Source: Eutreptiella sp. 'Long Island Sound 2002' (Eukaryota > Euglenozoa > Euglenophyceae > Eutreptiales > Eutreptiaceae). From it: 64,000 nt of DNA. A program made the position numbers and the translations under genes. The stretch covers positions 8,656,223 to 8,720,222 of the forward strand of contig OZ038388.1 in assembly GCA_964036045.1 (NCBI GenBank). Direction: 5' to 3'. The stretch's first letter is position 1; each line of letters begins with the position of its first letter. The notes under the pieces were generated by a model, which was not told where the DNA came from, made no database searches, and saw only the letters and a list, made by a program, of their open reading frames with translations. Positions 57,237-63,858 of the stretch are shown here, one piece after another.

Positions 57237-60200
57237 CCCAAGTTCGGGGGTGTGTGGCATGACTTGACCCCCGACTGCGGCGGCCAAGCGGCATCGATGG
57301 CACAGCGCGAGGCACACGCACGGGGCCAGACCTGATTCTCCAGCGCATACAAGACCCCGCGCTCAAACTCCACCCGCGGCGGATCGTTGACCGCCAGCAC
57401 CGCCAACGTGACGTTGGCCGAGTCCACGGGTCCCTCCCCCCCCACAAATAGATCCGCCGCCAGAACGTCGCGCCCGGAGAAGTCCGGGTCCGGCGCGTAC
57501 CGCACGCCGGTCCCGTTCATGGCCGCGTGCACGGCATCGCGGGGCCCGGACAGCGCAAGGGCCCGCCCCGGCGCCCCGGTCACCGCCATCTCCGGGTCCT
57601 CCCGCAAACCGCGGCTGACGTCGAGGCGGCCGTGCCGCACGCTGCACAAGGGGCGCGCAAGAGCGGAGGCGGAGGCGAGTGGGTGCGCGTGCGGGCACAG
57701 GGGGGCACGGCGGCGGACGGGGAGGGGGCGACGGAGGGGCACGGGGGGGCGCACACAACGCGGAGCACACGGGGGGCCCACGGCGGAGGCTGAGGGGGTA
57801 GGGCACAGGCACAGGCAGGGATGGATTAGAAGGGAAGGGACCTCAGAGGCGGATAGGCAGGCGGTTAGGCAGGCGGTTGGAGGAGGTTGCCAAAGCGGTT
57901 GGGGGCGGTTACTGTCGGTTGCAAATGCCATTGAAGTTGGCACTTGGCGTCAGGGAGACAGTGGCTTGGCATAGGCCGGGCGCCCTGGGGGGGTACCTCC
58001 CCCCCTTCCAATGCATCCCTAGGCATAGGGCATGGCGCACAGACAGCGCAGATGTGCGCGGATGGCACGGGGGCTGGGCAGTGAGGCCACACACGAGCAG
58101 ACACCGTTGCTTACGGACTCTCCCCCCCCCCCGGGGGAGGGGGGGGCAATACGGCTGAGGGGGTGTGCCGGTCGGTACTTCCGGGGGTACGTACGGGGGC
58201 GCTTTTTGAAGAGGGAGTCCTCCACTTGTGGATCGGGGGGTTGGCTGTCCGCCCGTTGATGTCGGGGTGAAGGGGGCGGGTGTGAGAGGGGGGCAGCCTG
58301 TTGGGCTACCGAACAGAGTTTTTGTTTGAGGGCCGGTGGGGAGAGGGGGAGGGGGGGTCTGGAACCCAAAAGTCCGGAAGTTTGTGTACCAAAAATGGCC
58401 CAAATCAATGTTTCCTTTTGCAAATTTCATGTTTCCCACCATGAAATCCGGGTCCGAGGGGTGGGGGGGGGCTGTTGGACAACCCCCCCACTCCCACCCC
58501 CGACGGAGATGCTGAGTTGTCAAGCAAAACTCTGCTACCGAACCGCAGGGGAACCAATTGGTTTTACGGCGTGAGAGTGGGGCAGTTGTCCCTCCCACGC
58601 GTCCCTCCCACGCCGGCGCCGGCAATGCTTCACACAAAGTGTTTTCCGGGGTGGATTTGCGGCCCTGCCGCCCCCTGTGTGACATTCCGTCTGGTTGTTG
58701 CTCCTTTACGGGGCCCTGGACGGTCACCCGTTCTTCCCTTCGCATGTTGCGTCGGGTTGCTACTTTCTGTCGGCCGCTGCGGCCAGTGCTCTTGCTGGTG
58801 TCGTTTCCGCGTTCGCGGAGCCCAGTAGTTGGCGTGTTGGGACTGTGCTGAATGCGGCATGGTGTGCCGTTTGCGTGTCAGCGGCGCCCAATAGTTGGCG
58901 TATTGAGGATGTGCTGGTTGTTGCCGGGGTCGTTTGACTGTTTTTGCTGTCCACACACCTCTGTCCACAGGCCGTCCATCGCCTGCCTCGCTGTGTTTCT
59001 GTGCGGCCCAGGTGCCCTGTTCCTCCACGCGCTGTCCGGGCCGTCCCCCATATGCCCTTTTCCCCCCCTCCCCGCCGACCCACCCACCACCCCCACATCA
59101 GAAAGGGTTTCCTCGGGGGGAAAGTGAAATGCATTAAAGAGGCCGGCAAATCGAGGCCGGTTTCAGGGGCACTTTTGTTGGTCGCCTGACCCACGCACCC
59201 ATCCCCATTCCCGAGGGGGGGTGCCACGAAGCAACGGTCTGCACACGGGGGGATGGACCGGAGGGCACACAGTAGGCCATGCGGGCACGTGCTGCCTGCC
59301 GGGCAGGGATGTATTAGAAGGGGGGGGGAGGGGGGTTTGGCTGGGACCCCGGTCCTCCCAGGGTCTCCCTATGGTCCCCGCCGAAGGAGGGCCAAAATTT
59401 TTGCAGCGTAAATCCTCTTGGCACCGAAGGCGCCAAAGCAAAATTTTGGCCGTCAGCCTCAAACATTGGAAGGGGAGGGGGGAGGGGGGGGGAAGAGGGG
59501 TCTGGGTGGGGGATACCCGCCCTCCTCCTGCGGTGTACGGCCGTTCGAATACATCACTGCTGCCGGGGCCTGCAATGACAAGGGGCACGGGGTGCACGCA
59601 ATGCCCACCTCAACCGCAGGGTCATGCGCTCTTTGGAGGACCCGCCGCGCACCGTCACGGCGCCGGACACGAGCACGCGGCCGTCCTCGTTCAGCTCCAG
59701 GGCCGCGGGGGCGTCCAGCGTCGGATCGCCGGGGACGGTGCTCATGAGCACAATCGCAGCCTCCGCCCTGAGGCCCGGGCCCTCCGGCCCGACGTGCCCC
59801 AAGTCGTCGACGGTCACGAGGAGCACGTCGCGGCCCACGAAGTCGGGGTCCACGACGTACCGGAGCGACCGCACGGCGGCGGCCGCGGCGCTCGTGGGGC
59901 CGCGGAACGTGATGCCACGGAACGACGGGGGGATGGGCCGGGTGCCGTTGCCCGGGCCCGGGACCTGCAGGCCCTCGGTGTGCCGCATGCTGAGGTTGCC
60001 GTGGCTGACACGAAGGGTCACGAGGACGTCGAAATCGCCGGCGTACCGCGTGTCCGGGTCACGGATGTCGGTGATGCGGAGGTCGTCGAGCACCTGCGGG
60101 GTAACCGAGGGAGGGGGGGGGGGGGGGGCTCAGCGGCAGTGGAGGGGCAGCACAGTGACACACGTGTTGCACGTGCAGATACTCACATCTCATGCAATAT

Positions 60201-63200
60201 CACAGCAGCGGGTGCGGTAGAGAAAGAAGTGCAGTGCTATCGTACTCCCCGCCGTCATCCATCCCACCGGTTGTTCCCGTGGTCCTCTTCCTACTTCCCA
60301 GCCCCCGATAGATCAAGTTGTAACCGGAACCTTTCATTTTCTGCGGCCCACGCGCACGCACGCGCGCGCGCGCACCACCAAACCACAACAAGCATGCCAG
60401 CAAAAAAGTGCAGAGGTACAAGAGGTGCAGAAATACAAGAAGCTCCCTGGGAATCTTGCGGCCGGAGGTACCCTTTTGTTCTGCAGTGAAGAGAGACTGC
60501 GAAGAAGACCGTGCGTGACCCAGCTGGCTCTGTGAGGGCCATGACTCATAGACACCCCTTGCCCAGTCCTCCACCCGCCAGAAAATGAGGGATTGCCTTC
60601 GAAGATGTCGTGTAATGTGAACGTGTGACAGGTCCACCTCGGGTGCAGAGCCCCTGCCCCGTCAGGCGGGCCCGTTGTGCCACACCCCACGCCTGGCTGC
60701 CCCCCCCCCCCCCCGCCGCCCCTGCGGGGTAACCCTCCCTCCAGAGATGGGGGGGTCTGGGGACGGGGCTGCGGTACACCTCGTGCTCCTGGATCTCAAA
60801 GTACTCCGAGAGGGCTTCGATGACGGGGGGATCATTCACTGCCTGCACCAGGAGGCCGACGGTCGCATTGCTCGCCCCTGCAGCCGCCTGGACGCTGACC
60901 AGCAGCACGTCTGGCCCGGCGTAGTCCGGATGTGGGGTGTAGACGAGGCTGCCGTTGAGGTGGGCATCAATGTCTACAATGCTGCCGTTGAGCTGCAGGG
61001 AACCGGCCCTCCGCACGATCTGAATGCGGTGCTCCGTGCGGCGCACCCATTCGGGTTTGGGCTGAGTGATATTGCAGGCAAAGTCTGCGGATTGGGTGGC
61101 ATTGGAGGAGTTGGCGATGCCGGCGGGCAGCGTGGCATTGGAGGCGTTTCCGGACGGCGTGTCATCGGCACTGGCGCCGGGGGCGCTGCTATTGCATGAA
61201 ATCGCCGGAGGGGGAGGGGCCATATACCACACGTCGCGGGTGGCATCGGGGACCGTAAGGGTGCCGTGCTGCACCGTCACCGTAACGACCACTTGAGAGT
61301 CCACGTCAGGCGTGCCCAAAATGAACACATCCTCGAACGTGTAGGGCGTGTCCTGGAGGGAGAGAGGCAGGGAGGGAGGGTAGGTCAGGGCGTTTTGTAC
61401 CGAGCAGGTTTTCAAGCAAAAAATGAACACGGTGGCCAGCCAACGGCGGTTGGCGGGTAACCGGTGGCGGTTGGAAGTTGGCGTGTTGTAACAAAAAAGA
61501 AAGAAGAAGAAACATGCCCACCCCAAAATGCCCTGGGGCAGGCTGAGAAGACCGCACCTCCAACTTTCCAAGCTTCCTTAGGAATGACAGGACATACCAG
61601 AGCAGTGACGTCCCATGTCGGCCTGTAGCGCGCAGACAGCCCCTTGGCTAAACGATGCAAGTGATTGTTTCCGTTGGTTTTTTTGGGCCCGGGCCGTTGT
61701 TGTGTGTATGTGTGTTTAGAAAAGGGGGAGGGACACTGTAACATAGGCGAGCGCTTGATCAGAGGAAACAAATATCATAACCGAACGTGTTCGCGCATCG
61801 TGCAACAGTAGACCACTGAAGTAGAAAAAAGTGGGTTGGTGCGCTCACGGAAGGCTACGGCAAGCGCAGTAAAAAGGGCGGGGTAGAGAGGCGAATGCTC
61901 TTACAACGTCCCATCCGACCGACCACACTGGCCCCATGCCTCACACATACCTCCGTGAGCTCCAGCTCCTCCTTCGACACGATGATGTACGGCGCATCCT
62001 CCACGCCCCGCACTTCCACCCGAAGCACCGCGCTGCTCCGCTGCTCGCCCCCCAGGCCGCTCTGACCGCGGTCGCTGACGCGGATCGCGATCGCCGCGTC
62101 GCCCTCAAAATTCGGGTGCGGCCGGAATTTCGTGGTGTTCAGCAGCGCCCCGATTTGTGCGGAGGTGCAGTTGCACCGCAGCCCGTCCGGCCCCACGGCC
62201 ACGGCCCCGGGGTCTGGCAGTGCCGCCGCGTCCGCCTCCAGCGTCCCGGCGCTGGTCCGCAGCTCCACCTCCAGAACGCACGCGCCGCTGCAGTCCACAT
62301 CGGTCACGCCGATGAGCCCCGCAAGCGACAGCTCCGTGTCCTCCGCCATCGTCACGCGGTCGTGAGCCACTGCGATTTCCGGCGCAGTGTTGACCGGCGT
62401 GACGGTGATCGCGATGCGCACGGAGGTGTTGCGTGGCACGCCGCCCATTTGCCCGCGGTCGTCGACGCGGAGCTCCAGGACGTCGGGGCCGTTGTAGTGC
62501 AGGTCGGGCTCGTACTGCAACGTCCGCACGGCGGCGGTGGCGGCAGCGGTGAGCGCGGTGAAGGTGTAGGAGCGGAACTGGAGGGTGGTGGGTGCGGGGG
62601 GCAAGGGACGGGTGTGTGACGTGTTGGTGGTGTTGGGGGTGTGCGATGTGTTGGTGGTGTTGGAGGTGTGTGACGTGTTGGTGGTGTTGGGGGTGTGCTT
62701 GGTGGTGTTGGGGGCTTGGGGCTCCGGCGGTGGCACCGGCGGTGGCAGCGTCATCCGGAGCGTCCCGTGCTGCACACGGAGCATGATCTCCACCTCAAAA
62801 TCTTCGAAAACGAGAGTGTCTGCGTCGCTGATTCCCGTAATATGGAGCTCTGTCAGCATCTGCAAATGGTAATGACAGCGGCACCCCTGGTCGACATCAA
62901 CAGGCGCGTGGTAATGTGGGGGTAGCACCAACAAGGCCCTGGTAGTGGGGCTTATTGGCCCTCCACAGCGCCGTTGTGGGCTTGTTTGCATTACAGCGGG
63001 CAGAGTTGGTTGGCCTATCGCCGCCCCTGTGCGTCAATTCAGACCCTACTCCCATCCAACTTTTCTCTTCTACAGGGACCCCCTCACCAATGATGGGGGT
63101 CCCGGGTGCTACCTCCAAGTTTCCCAGATCGGCCGCCCCCATAGCGTGCAGTTGTGTGGGTTGCAGTGGTACTGGCAGAGGCATGGGCGGCGGTGTTGCA

Positions 63201-63858
63201 GTGGCAGTGAGCCCGCCGCAATACGGCATTGGTGTCGCGAGTGGTCCAGGCAGCGGCAGTGCGCGGTGGCAGCAGTAGCGGGAGCGGCACCAGCCGAGCA
63301 GTCGAAGTGGATAGTGGCGGTGGCAAGCGGCATTGGCACTGGCACTGGGGCGTGCGCGGGGCTGCGCGGTTGCCATGGCAGTCGCACACAGACCTCGTCC
63401 TCCCGCACCGTCAGGCTGCTGGTCAAGTAAGTCACCACCGGAGGGTCGTTCACCCCGGCAACAAAGATCTCCACCGTCTTCCGCACCCCCGGGGCCGTCG
63501 TGCCGTGGAGCTCCGGGTCACGCACGGTGATGGTCAGCGCGTCACGCCCACTGTACTCCGCGTCGGGAACGTACGTGAGGTTCCCGCTGAGCAGGTGCAG
63601 CACGTGGGAGATGGCCCCGTGGAACTGCAGCGTCCGATTCCCAGGGGGCGCGGGCGTGCCATCCGGCAGCAGCACGGACTCGAACACCAGGACTCCGTGG
63701 ACGACTGAGAGCTGCAGCGTGATGCTGATGTCGCCGTCGGGGTCACCGATGGTGAAGACCCCCGCCAAAGATGCTGATGTGTCCTCCGTGAGGGTGAGCG
63801 AAGGCCGGAGGACGGGAATGTACGGCAGATCATTCACGGGGACGATCACGATCGGCAC
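30724..63858 (-). CDS. giant type I membrane protein with CSPG/cadherin-like repeats, IPT/TIG and beta-solenoid regions (5' end beyond window)
   Basis: Sixteen exons: 63858-63394, 62859-61951, 61352-60780, 60093-59609, 57641-57332, 54000-53206, 52390-52010, 51181-50534, 50008-48923, 47538-47252, 43904-42866, 41303-40855, 39972-39765, 36967-36817, 32203-32091, 30846-30724. They join in frame to 2673 residues. The first exon opens after an acceptor, so earlier exons lie beyond 64000. Residues 1-1880 are tandem modules of CSPG4/FRAS1/cadherin style, each ending VNDPP-like (VNDLP, VNTAP, VEDAP, VNDPP, VNNAP) with HGTL-type hairpins and LNAAL/YTP signatures. Then come an IPT/TIG domain (about 1895-2010), a GTLTL-rich beta-solenoid-like segment (to about 2370), a Thr/Pro stalk, a transmembrane helix (about 2413-2440) with CWCWCWC-RRR, and a 230-residue tail. 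It probably acts outside the cell in adhesion, matrix or prey/cell contact. No close named family is claimed. Confidence 0.85.
30973..31035 (-). repeat. tRNA-like sequence, degenerate copy
   Basis: Minus strand CTTGGCCTGCCGCCTGGCGT followed by a T-arm-like CGGGCTTGAACCC. It parallels the better copy at 31285-31350. Confidence 0.35.
31285..31350 (-). repeat. tRNA-like (SINE-like) sequence
   Basis: The minus strand carries an A-box-like TGGCTCAGCGGA, a loop CTGCCGC (GCC in the anticodon position) and a perfect B-box GGTTCGAATCC. The anticodon and acceptor stems do not pair well, and a sister copy lies 300 bp away. A tRNA-derived repeat is more likely than a working tRNA. Confidence 0.45.
31519..31718. 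other. assembly gap (200 N)
   Basis: Exactly 200 unknown bases, probably a fixed-length placeholder, inside the last intron of the giant receptor gene. Confidence 1.
31831..31988 (+). repeat. dispersed repeat R2, copy 2
   Basis: Matches 8002-8135. Carries an extra 24-base block (contains ctgcacatgtgacctaggcc). Confidence 0.85.
32091..32203 (-). CDS. giant receptor exon o (cytoplasmic tail, NPxY-like)
   Basis: AAAGSSPPRQVNPYADSGGE then DLFASGDRSNPLGAPTQ before GTGTGC. NPYA resembles an NPxY endocytic signal, and EDLF is an acidic-hydrophobic motif. Phase 1 to 0 is consistent with both neighbours. Confidence 0.65.
33362..33750 (+). repeat. dispersed repeat R3, copy 1
   Basis: 'gacattccgtctggttattg' to 'gcgctgtccgggccgtcc'. 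About 385 bp almost identical in order to 58675-59062. It contains an internal tandem pair around 'cagcggcgcccaatagttgg'. GT-rich DNA of similar texture continues to about 35350 without a clear partner. Long minus-strand frames here (to 280 codons) come from the repeat. Confidence 0.85.
33751..36084. other. interior of intron n-o, GT-rich unique DNA
   Basis: No exon recognised. Includes a G-run at 34266-34279. The composition is strand-skewed (G+T rich on plus) from about 33400 to 35350, then mixed. Confidence 0.4.
36085..36740. repeat. element bounded by GGGGGAAAATTTCGCCAC repeats
   Basis: 'gggggaaaatttcgccac' occurs at about 36114-36131 and again at 36691-36708. The second copy forms a perfect 15-bp hairpin with ggcgaaattttcccc (36719-36733). 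The 31-bp minisatellite lies between the two. Crosses no exon of the receptor gene (intron n-o). Confidence 0.55.
36166..36362. repeat. 31-bp minisatellite, about 6.4 copies
   Basis: Unit ggtgggctctggatggttcc plus tgttatttcct. The last four copies are identical. 'gttatttcc' and 'ctatttcctgga' wording recurs inside the foldback spacer (48060-48125, minus strand). Confidence 0.95.
36817..36967 (-). CDS. giant receptor exon n (cytoplasmic tail)
   Basis: RMPTSPPGPVPTSPAAP then PPPVPSVPAPSS and SRRNLQRRAG, a Pro-rich stretch that could bind SH3- or WW-like domains. An internal GTGAGT (36916) is an alternative donor. The longer form fits the phase of the next exon. Confidence 0.6.
36968..39764. 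other. intron m-n of the giant receptor gene
   Basis: 2.8 kb with C-runs at 37157-37168, 39135-39147 and 39511-39529. No coding or repeat family recognised. Confidence 0.5.
39765..39972 (-). CDS. giant receptor exon m (cytoplasmic tail)
   Basis: Phase-2 join gives S-DGSTARSRPGDPSDQ, then acidic DLESDSDQES and a Pro/Gln-rich end, PSQLQ before GTGTGT. Disordered. Assigned by phase and composition, not by homology. Confidence 0.65.
40855..41303 (-). CDS. giant receptor exon l (stalk, transmembrane helix)
   Basis: LPNAVPLGLHRVSFRALDAQ leads to a TPTATPTATTAATT stalk, a 25-residue hydrophobic helix (LFPAVLAIVVMAVVVIVVGL), CWCWCWC and the RRRQRDK stop-transfer. An in-frame TGA at 40844-40842 would end the protein if intron l is not removed. 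The AG|GTACAC donor just before it allows the cytoplasmic tail to continue. Confidence 0.85.
41394..41560 (+). repeat. dispersed repeat R4, copy in receptor intron k-l
   Basis: Same ordered blocks as 21746-21940, including 'ggcagcctgggctcctccgc' and 'tatcaaaggggcccga'. It starts about 90 bp upstream (transcript sense) of the acceptor of exon l. Confidence 0.85.
41575..41800 (+). repeat. dispersed repeat R7, copy 2
   Basis: Counterpart of 1118-1370, directly following the R4 copy. Confidence 0.75.
42277..42415 (-). pseudogene. psbT: nuclear copy of plastid DNA: psbT pseudogene
   Basis: A sharply AT-rich island in a GC-rich intron. The minus frame from ATG 42355 reads MEALIYTFLLIGTLGIIF, the photosystem II PsbT protein. 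An extra T in a 7-T run (near 42298-42304) shifts the frame; the alternative frame continues FAIFFREP, where PsbT homology stops at about 42277. About 60 bp of AT-rich upstream DNA look like plastid spacer. PsbT is a small thylakoid helix of photosystem II encoded in plastids, so this is a NUPT, broken and not functional. Confidence 0.88.
42527..42720 (+). repeat. dispersed repeat R5, copy 2
   Basis: 'gggggcgttctcgcacagcg', 'cagttattacgttg', 'agatcaattcaaaaccgcat', 'cagaattcaggaccctggga', 'cccgtggctaccgg'. Near-identical in its core to 55178-55345. Confidence 0.85.
42866..43904 (-). CDS. giant receptor exon k (IPT/TIG end, beta-solenoid-like)
   Basis: 346 codons, GC about 75%. HNRIVCSYN completes the IPT fold. 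Then come repeated strand-turn motifs (GGTLTLRDAEV, LLEGTLALDL, GDLALGPNVTLVFAG) like those of right-handed beta-solenoid proteins. Ends VVAKE before GTGTGG. Confidence 0.9.
44439..44750 (-). repeat. dispersed repeat R1, copy 2 (inverted)
   Basis: Reverse complement of 1872-2181 with few changes. Confidence 0.85.
46228..46650. repeat. dispersed repeat R6, copy 1
   Basis: Shares 'tcgcgctgatcattttga', 'ggttggcacaaggcct' after a G-run, and 'ggcgcctattggcctctcgc' with 56578-56965. There the last block is inverted and lies on the other side. Confidence 0.65.
47252..47538 (-). CDS. giant receptor exon j (IPT/TIG first half)
   Basis: Opens APPAELNARLDGLVYRPP, closing the last CSPG module. An IPT/TIG domain then begins at PPFIESVTGCDVLGCP and continues LAIRGQGFTP. 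Ends in phase 2 at AAAG|GTGTGC. Confidence 0.9.
47723..48760. mobile_element. foldback-type element: inverted arrays of 25-bp repeats
   Basis: The left array (47723-48020) has about 12 units of taagaattcagtagattgag plus taatt. The right array (48354-48760) has about 16 units of the exact reverse complement (actcaatctactgaattc). A 333-bp spacer separates them. AT-rich arrays in a GC-rich gene, arranged as long inverted repeats built from short tandem units, match the architecture of foldback (FB) transposons. No transposase and no clear target-site duplication are visible. Lies wholly in intron i-j. Confidence 0.8.
48923..50008 (-). CDS. giant receptor exon i (longest, about three modules)
   Basis: 362 codons. 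ITALLPDLNAALRAMRLTVR to VTCTFQ. Contains cadherin-like ends (VADAPVF) and GFEGLALVHVHVADEG. The plus-strand long frames here are antisense shadows. Confidence 0.92.
50078..50290 (+). repeat. dispersed repeat R3, copy 2 (truncated)
   Basis: 'gacattccgtctggttgttg' to 'gcgcccaataattggcgtat', in intron h-i. One of the two internal units is missing. Confidence 0.85.
50534..51181 (-). CDS. giant receptor exon h
   Basis: 216 codons. Opens GPTPLYVTALNDPDTESAG after the acceptor TTCTAG. The donor CGC|GTTGCG is the weakest in the gene. It was chosen because the join gives SLTLALR-ITALLPDLNAAL, which restores the module pattern. Confidence 0.8.
51374..51600 (+). repeat. dispersed repeat R3, copy 3 (rearranged)
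   Basis: The 3' block ('ctgcctcgctgtgtttccgt') precedes the 5' block ('ggggccctggacagtcaccc'), the reverse order to copies 1 and 4. This suggests tandem R3 units cut at a different point. Confidence 0.75.
52010..52390 (-). CDS. giant receptor exon g
   Basis: 127 codons, phase 0-0. Opens DTPYAFADVFEVRDPDADS, a clear paralogue of the exon c opening. Contains VSHGTL and VNDPPVVAF, and ends RQGDK before GTGTGG. Confidence 0.9.
53158..53605. repeat. 448-bp near-identical duplication, copy 1
   Basis: Aligned base by base with 61903-62350 at a constant offset of 8745. I see only two differences (53178 and 53575). Includes 48 bases of intron beyond the donor. Confidence 0.95.
53206..54000 (-). CDS. 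giant receptor exon f (two modules; duplicate of exon b 3' half)
   Basis: 265 codons, phase 0-0. The first module is VLTDLGIRTIGDADA to VNNAPVIAV. The second module and the donor are the near-identical copy of exon b. Confidence 0.92.
55178..55345 (+). repeat. dispersed repeat R5, copy 3
   Basis: Core shared with 42527-42690, including 'cagaattcaggaccctggga' and 'cccgtggctaccgg'. Confidence 0.85.
56240..56965. repeat. composite of R4-like and R6 repeats
   Basis: 'gatctggcggacccacccac' and 'tttcctcaagagaagaaatg' (R4-like), then 'gtagggtaggccacac' (also at 23590), then the R6 blocks in inverted order relative to 46228-46650. Confidence 0.65.
57332..57641 (-). CDS. giant receptor exon e
   Basis: Opens with the split Ser, then VRHGRLDVSRGL. 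Contains DFSGRDVLAADLFVGGEG and VNDPPRVEF, and ends ALENQ before GTCTGG. Confidence 0.9.
57642..59608. other. intron d-e of the giant receptor gene
   Basis: 2 kb. Holds a GGCGGTT-type tract (57868-57920), R3 copy 4 (58675-59062) and an R4-like piece (59060-59185). Confidence 0.6.
58675..59062 (+). repeat. dispersed repeat R3, copy 4 (full)
   Basis: Near-identical to 33362-33750. Followed at once by an R4-like block, suggesting R3 and R4 insert in similar places or form a composite. Confidence 0.85.
59609..60093 (-). CDS. giant receptor exon d
   Basis: Opens VLDDLRITDIRDPDT, contains VSHGNLSM and DFVGRDVLLVTVDDLG, and ends in phase 2 (AG|GTGGGC). The split codon joins to exon e as Ser in LRLSVRHGRL. 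Confidence 0.9.
60780..61352 (-). CDS. giant receptor exon c
   Basis: 191 codons, phase 0-0. Opens DTPYTFEDVFILGTPDVDS. A loop insert holds about six N-glycosylation sequons (NSS, NAS, NAT, NSS, NAT, NIT). Ends IQEHE before GTGTAC. Confidence 0.92.
61903..62350. repeat. 448-bp near-identical duplication, copy 2
   Basis: Partner of 53158-53605. Covers the last 133 codons of exon b, its donor and 48 intron bases. Confidence 0.95.
61951..62859 (-). CDS. giant receptor exon b (two modules, N-glycan-rich insert)
   Basis: 303 codons, phase 0-0. The first module carries a repeated insert of NTTNTSHTPN-like units with many NXT/S sequons. The second module (MAEDTELSLAGLIGVTDVDC onward) is identical to that of exon f over about 130 residues. 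Ends LELTE before GTATGT. Confidence 0.92.
63394..63858 (-). CDS. giant receptor exon a (first in window)
   Basis: 155 codons, phase 0-0. Opens VPIVIVPVNDLPYIPV and contains one whole module (LTLTEDTSASLAG, GDPDGD, VHGVLVF, YSGRDALTI, VNDPPVV). Ends VREDE before GTCTGT. Confidence 0.9.

Larger units (their letters stand above)
54001..57331. other. intron e-f of the giant receptor gene
   Basis: 3.3 kb. Holds an R5 copy (55178-55345), R4-like blocks (56240-56560), R6 blocks (56578-56965), several G-runs and a CA microsatellite (57200-57234). No coding sequence recognised. Confidence 0.6.
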
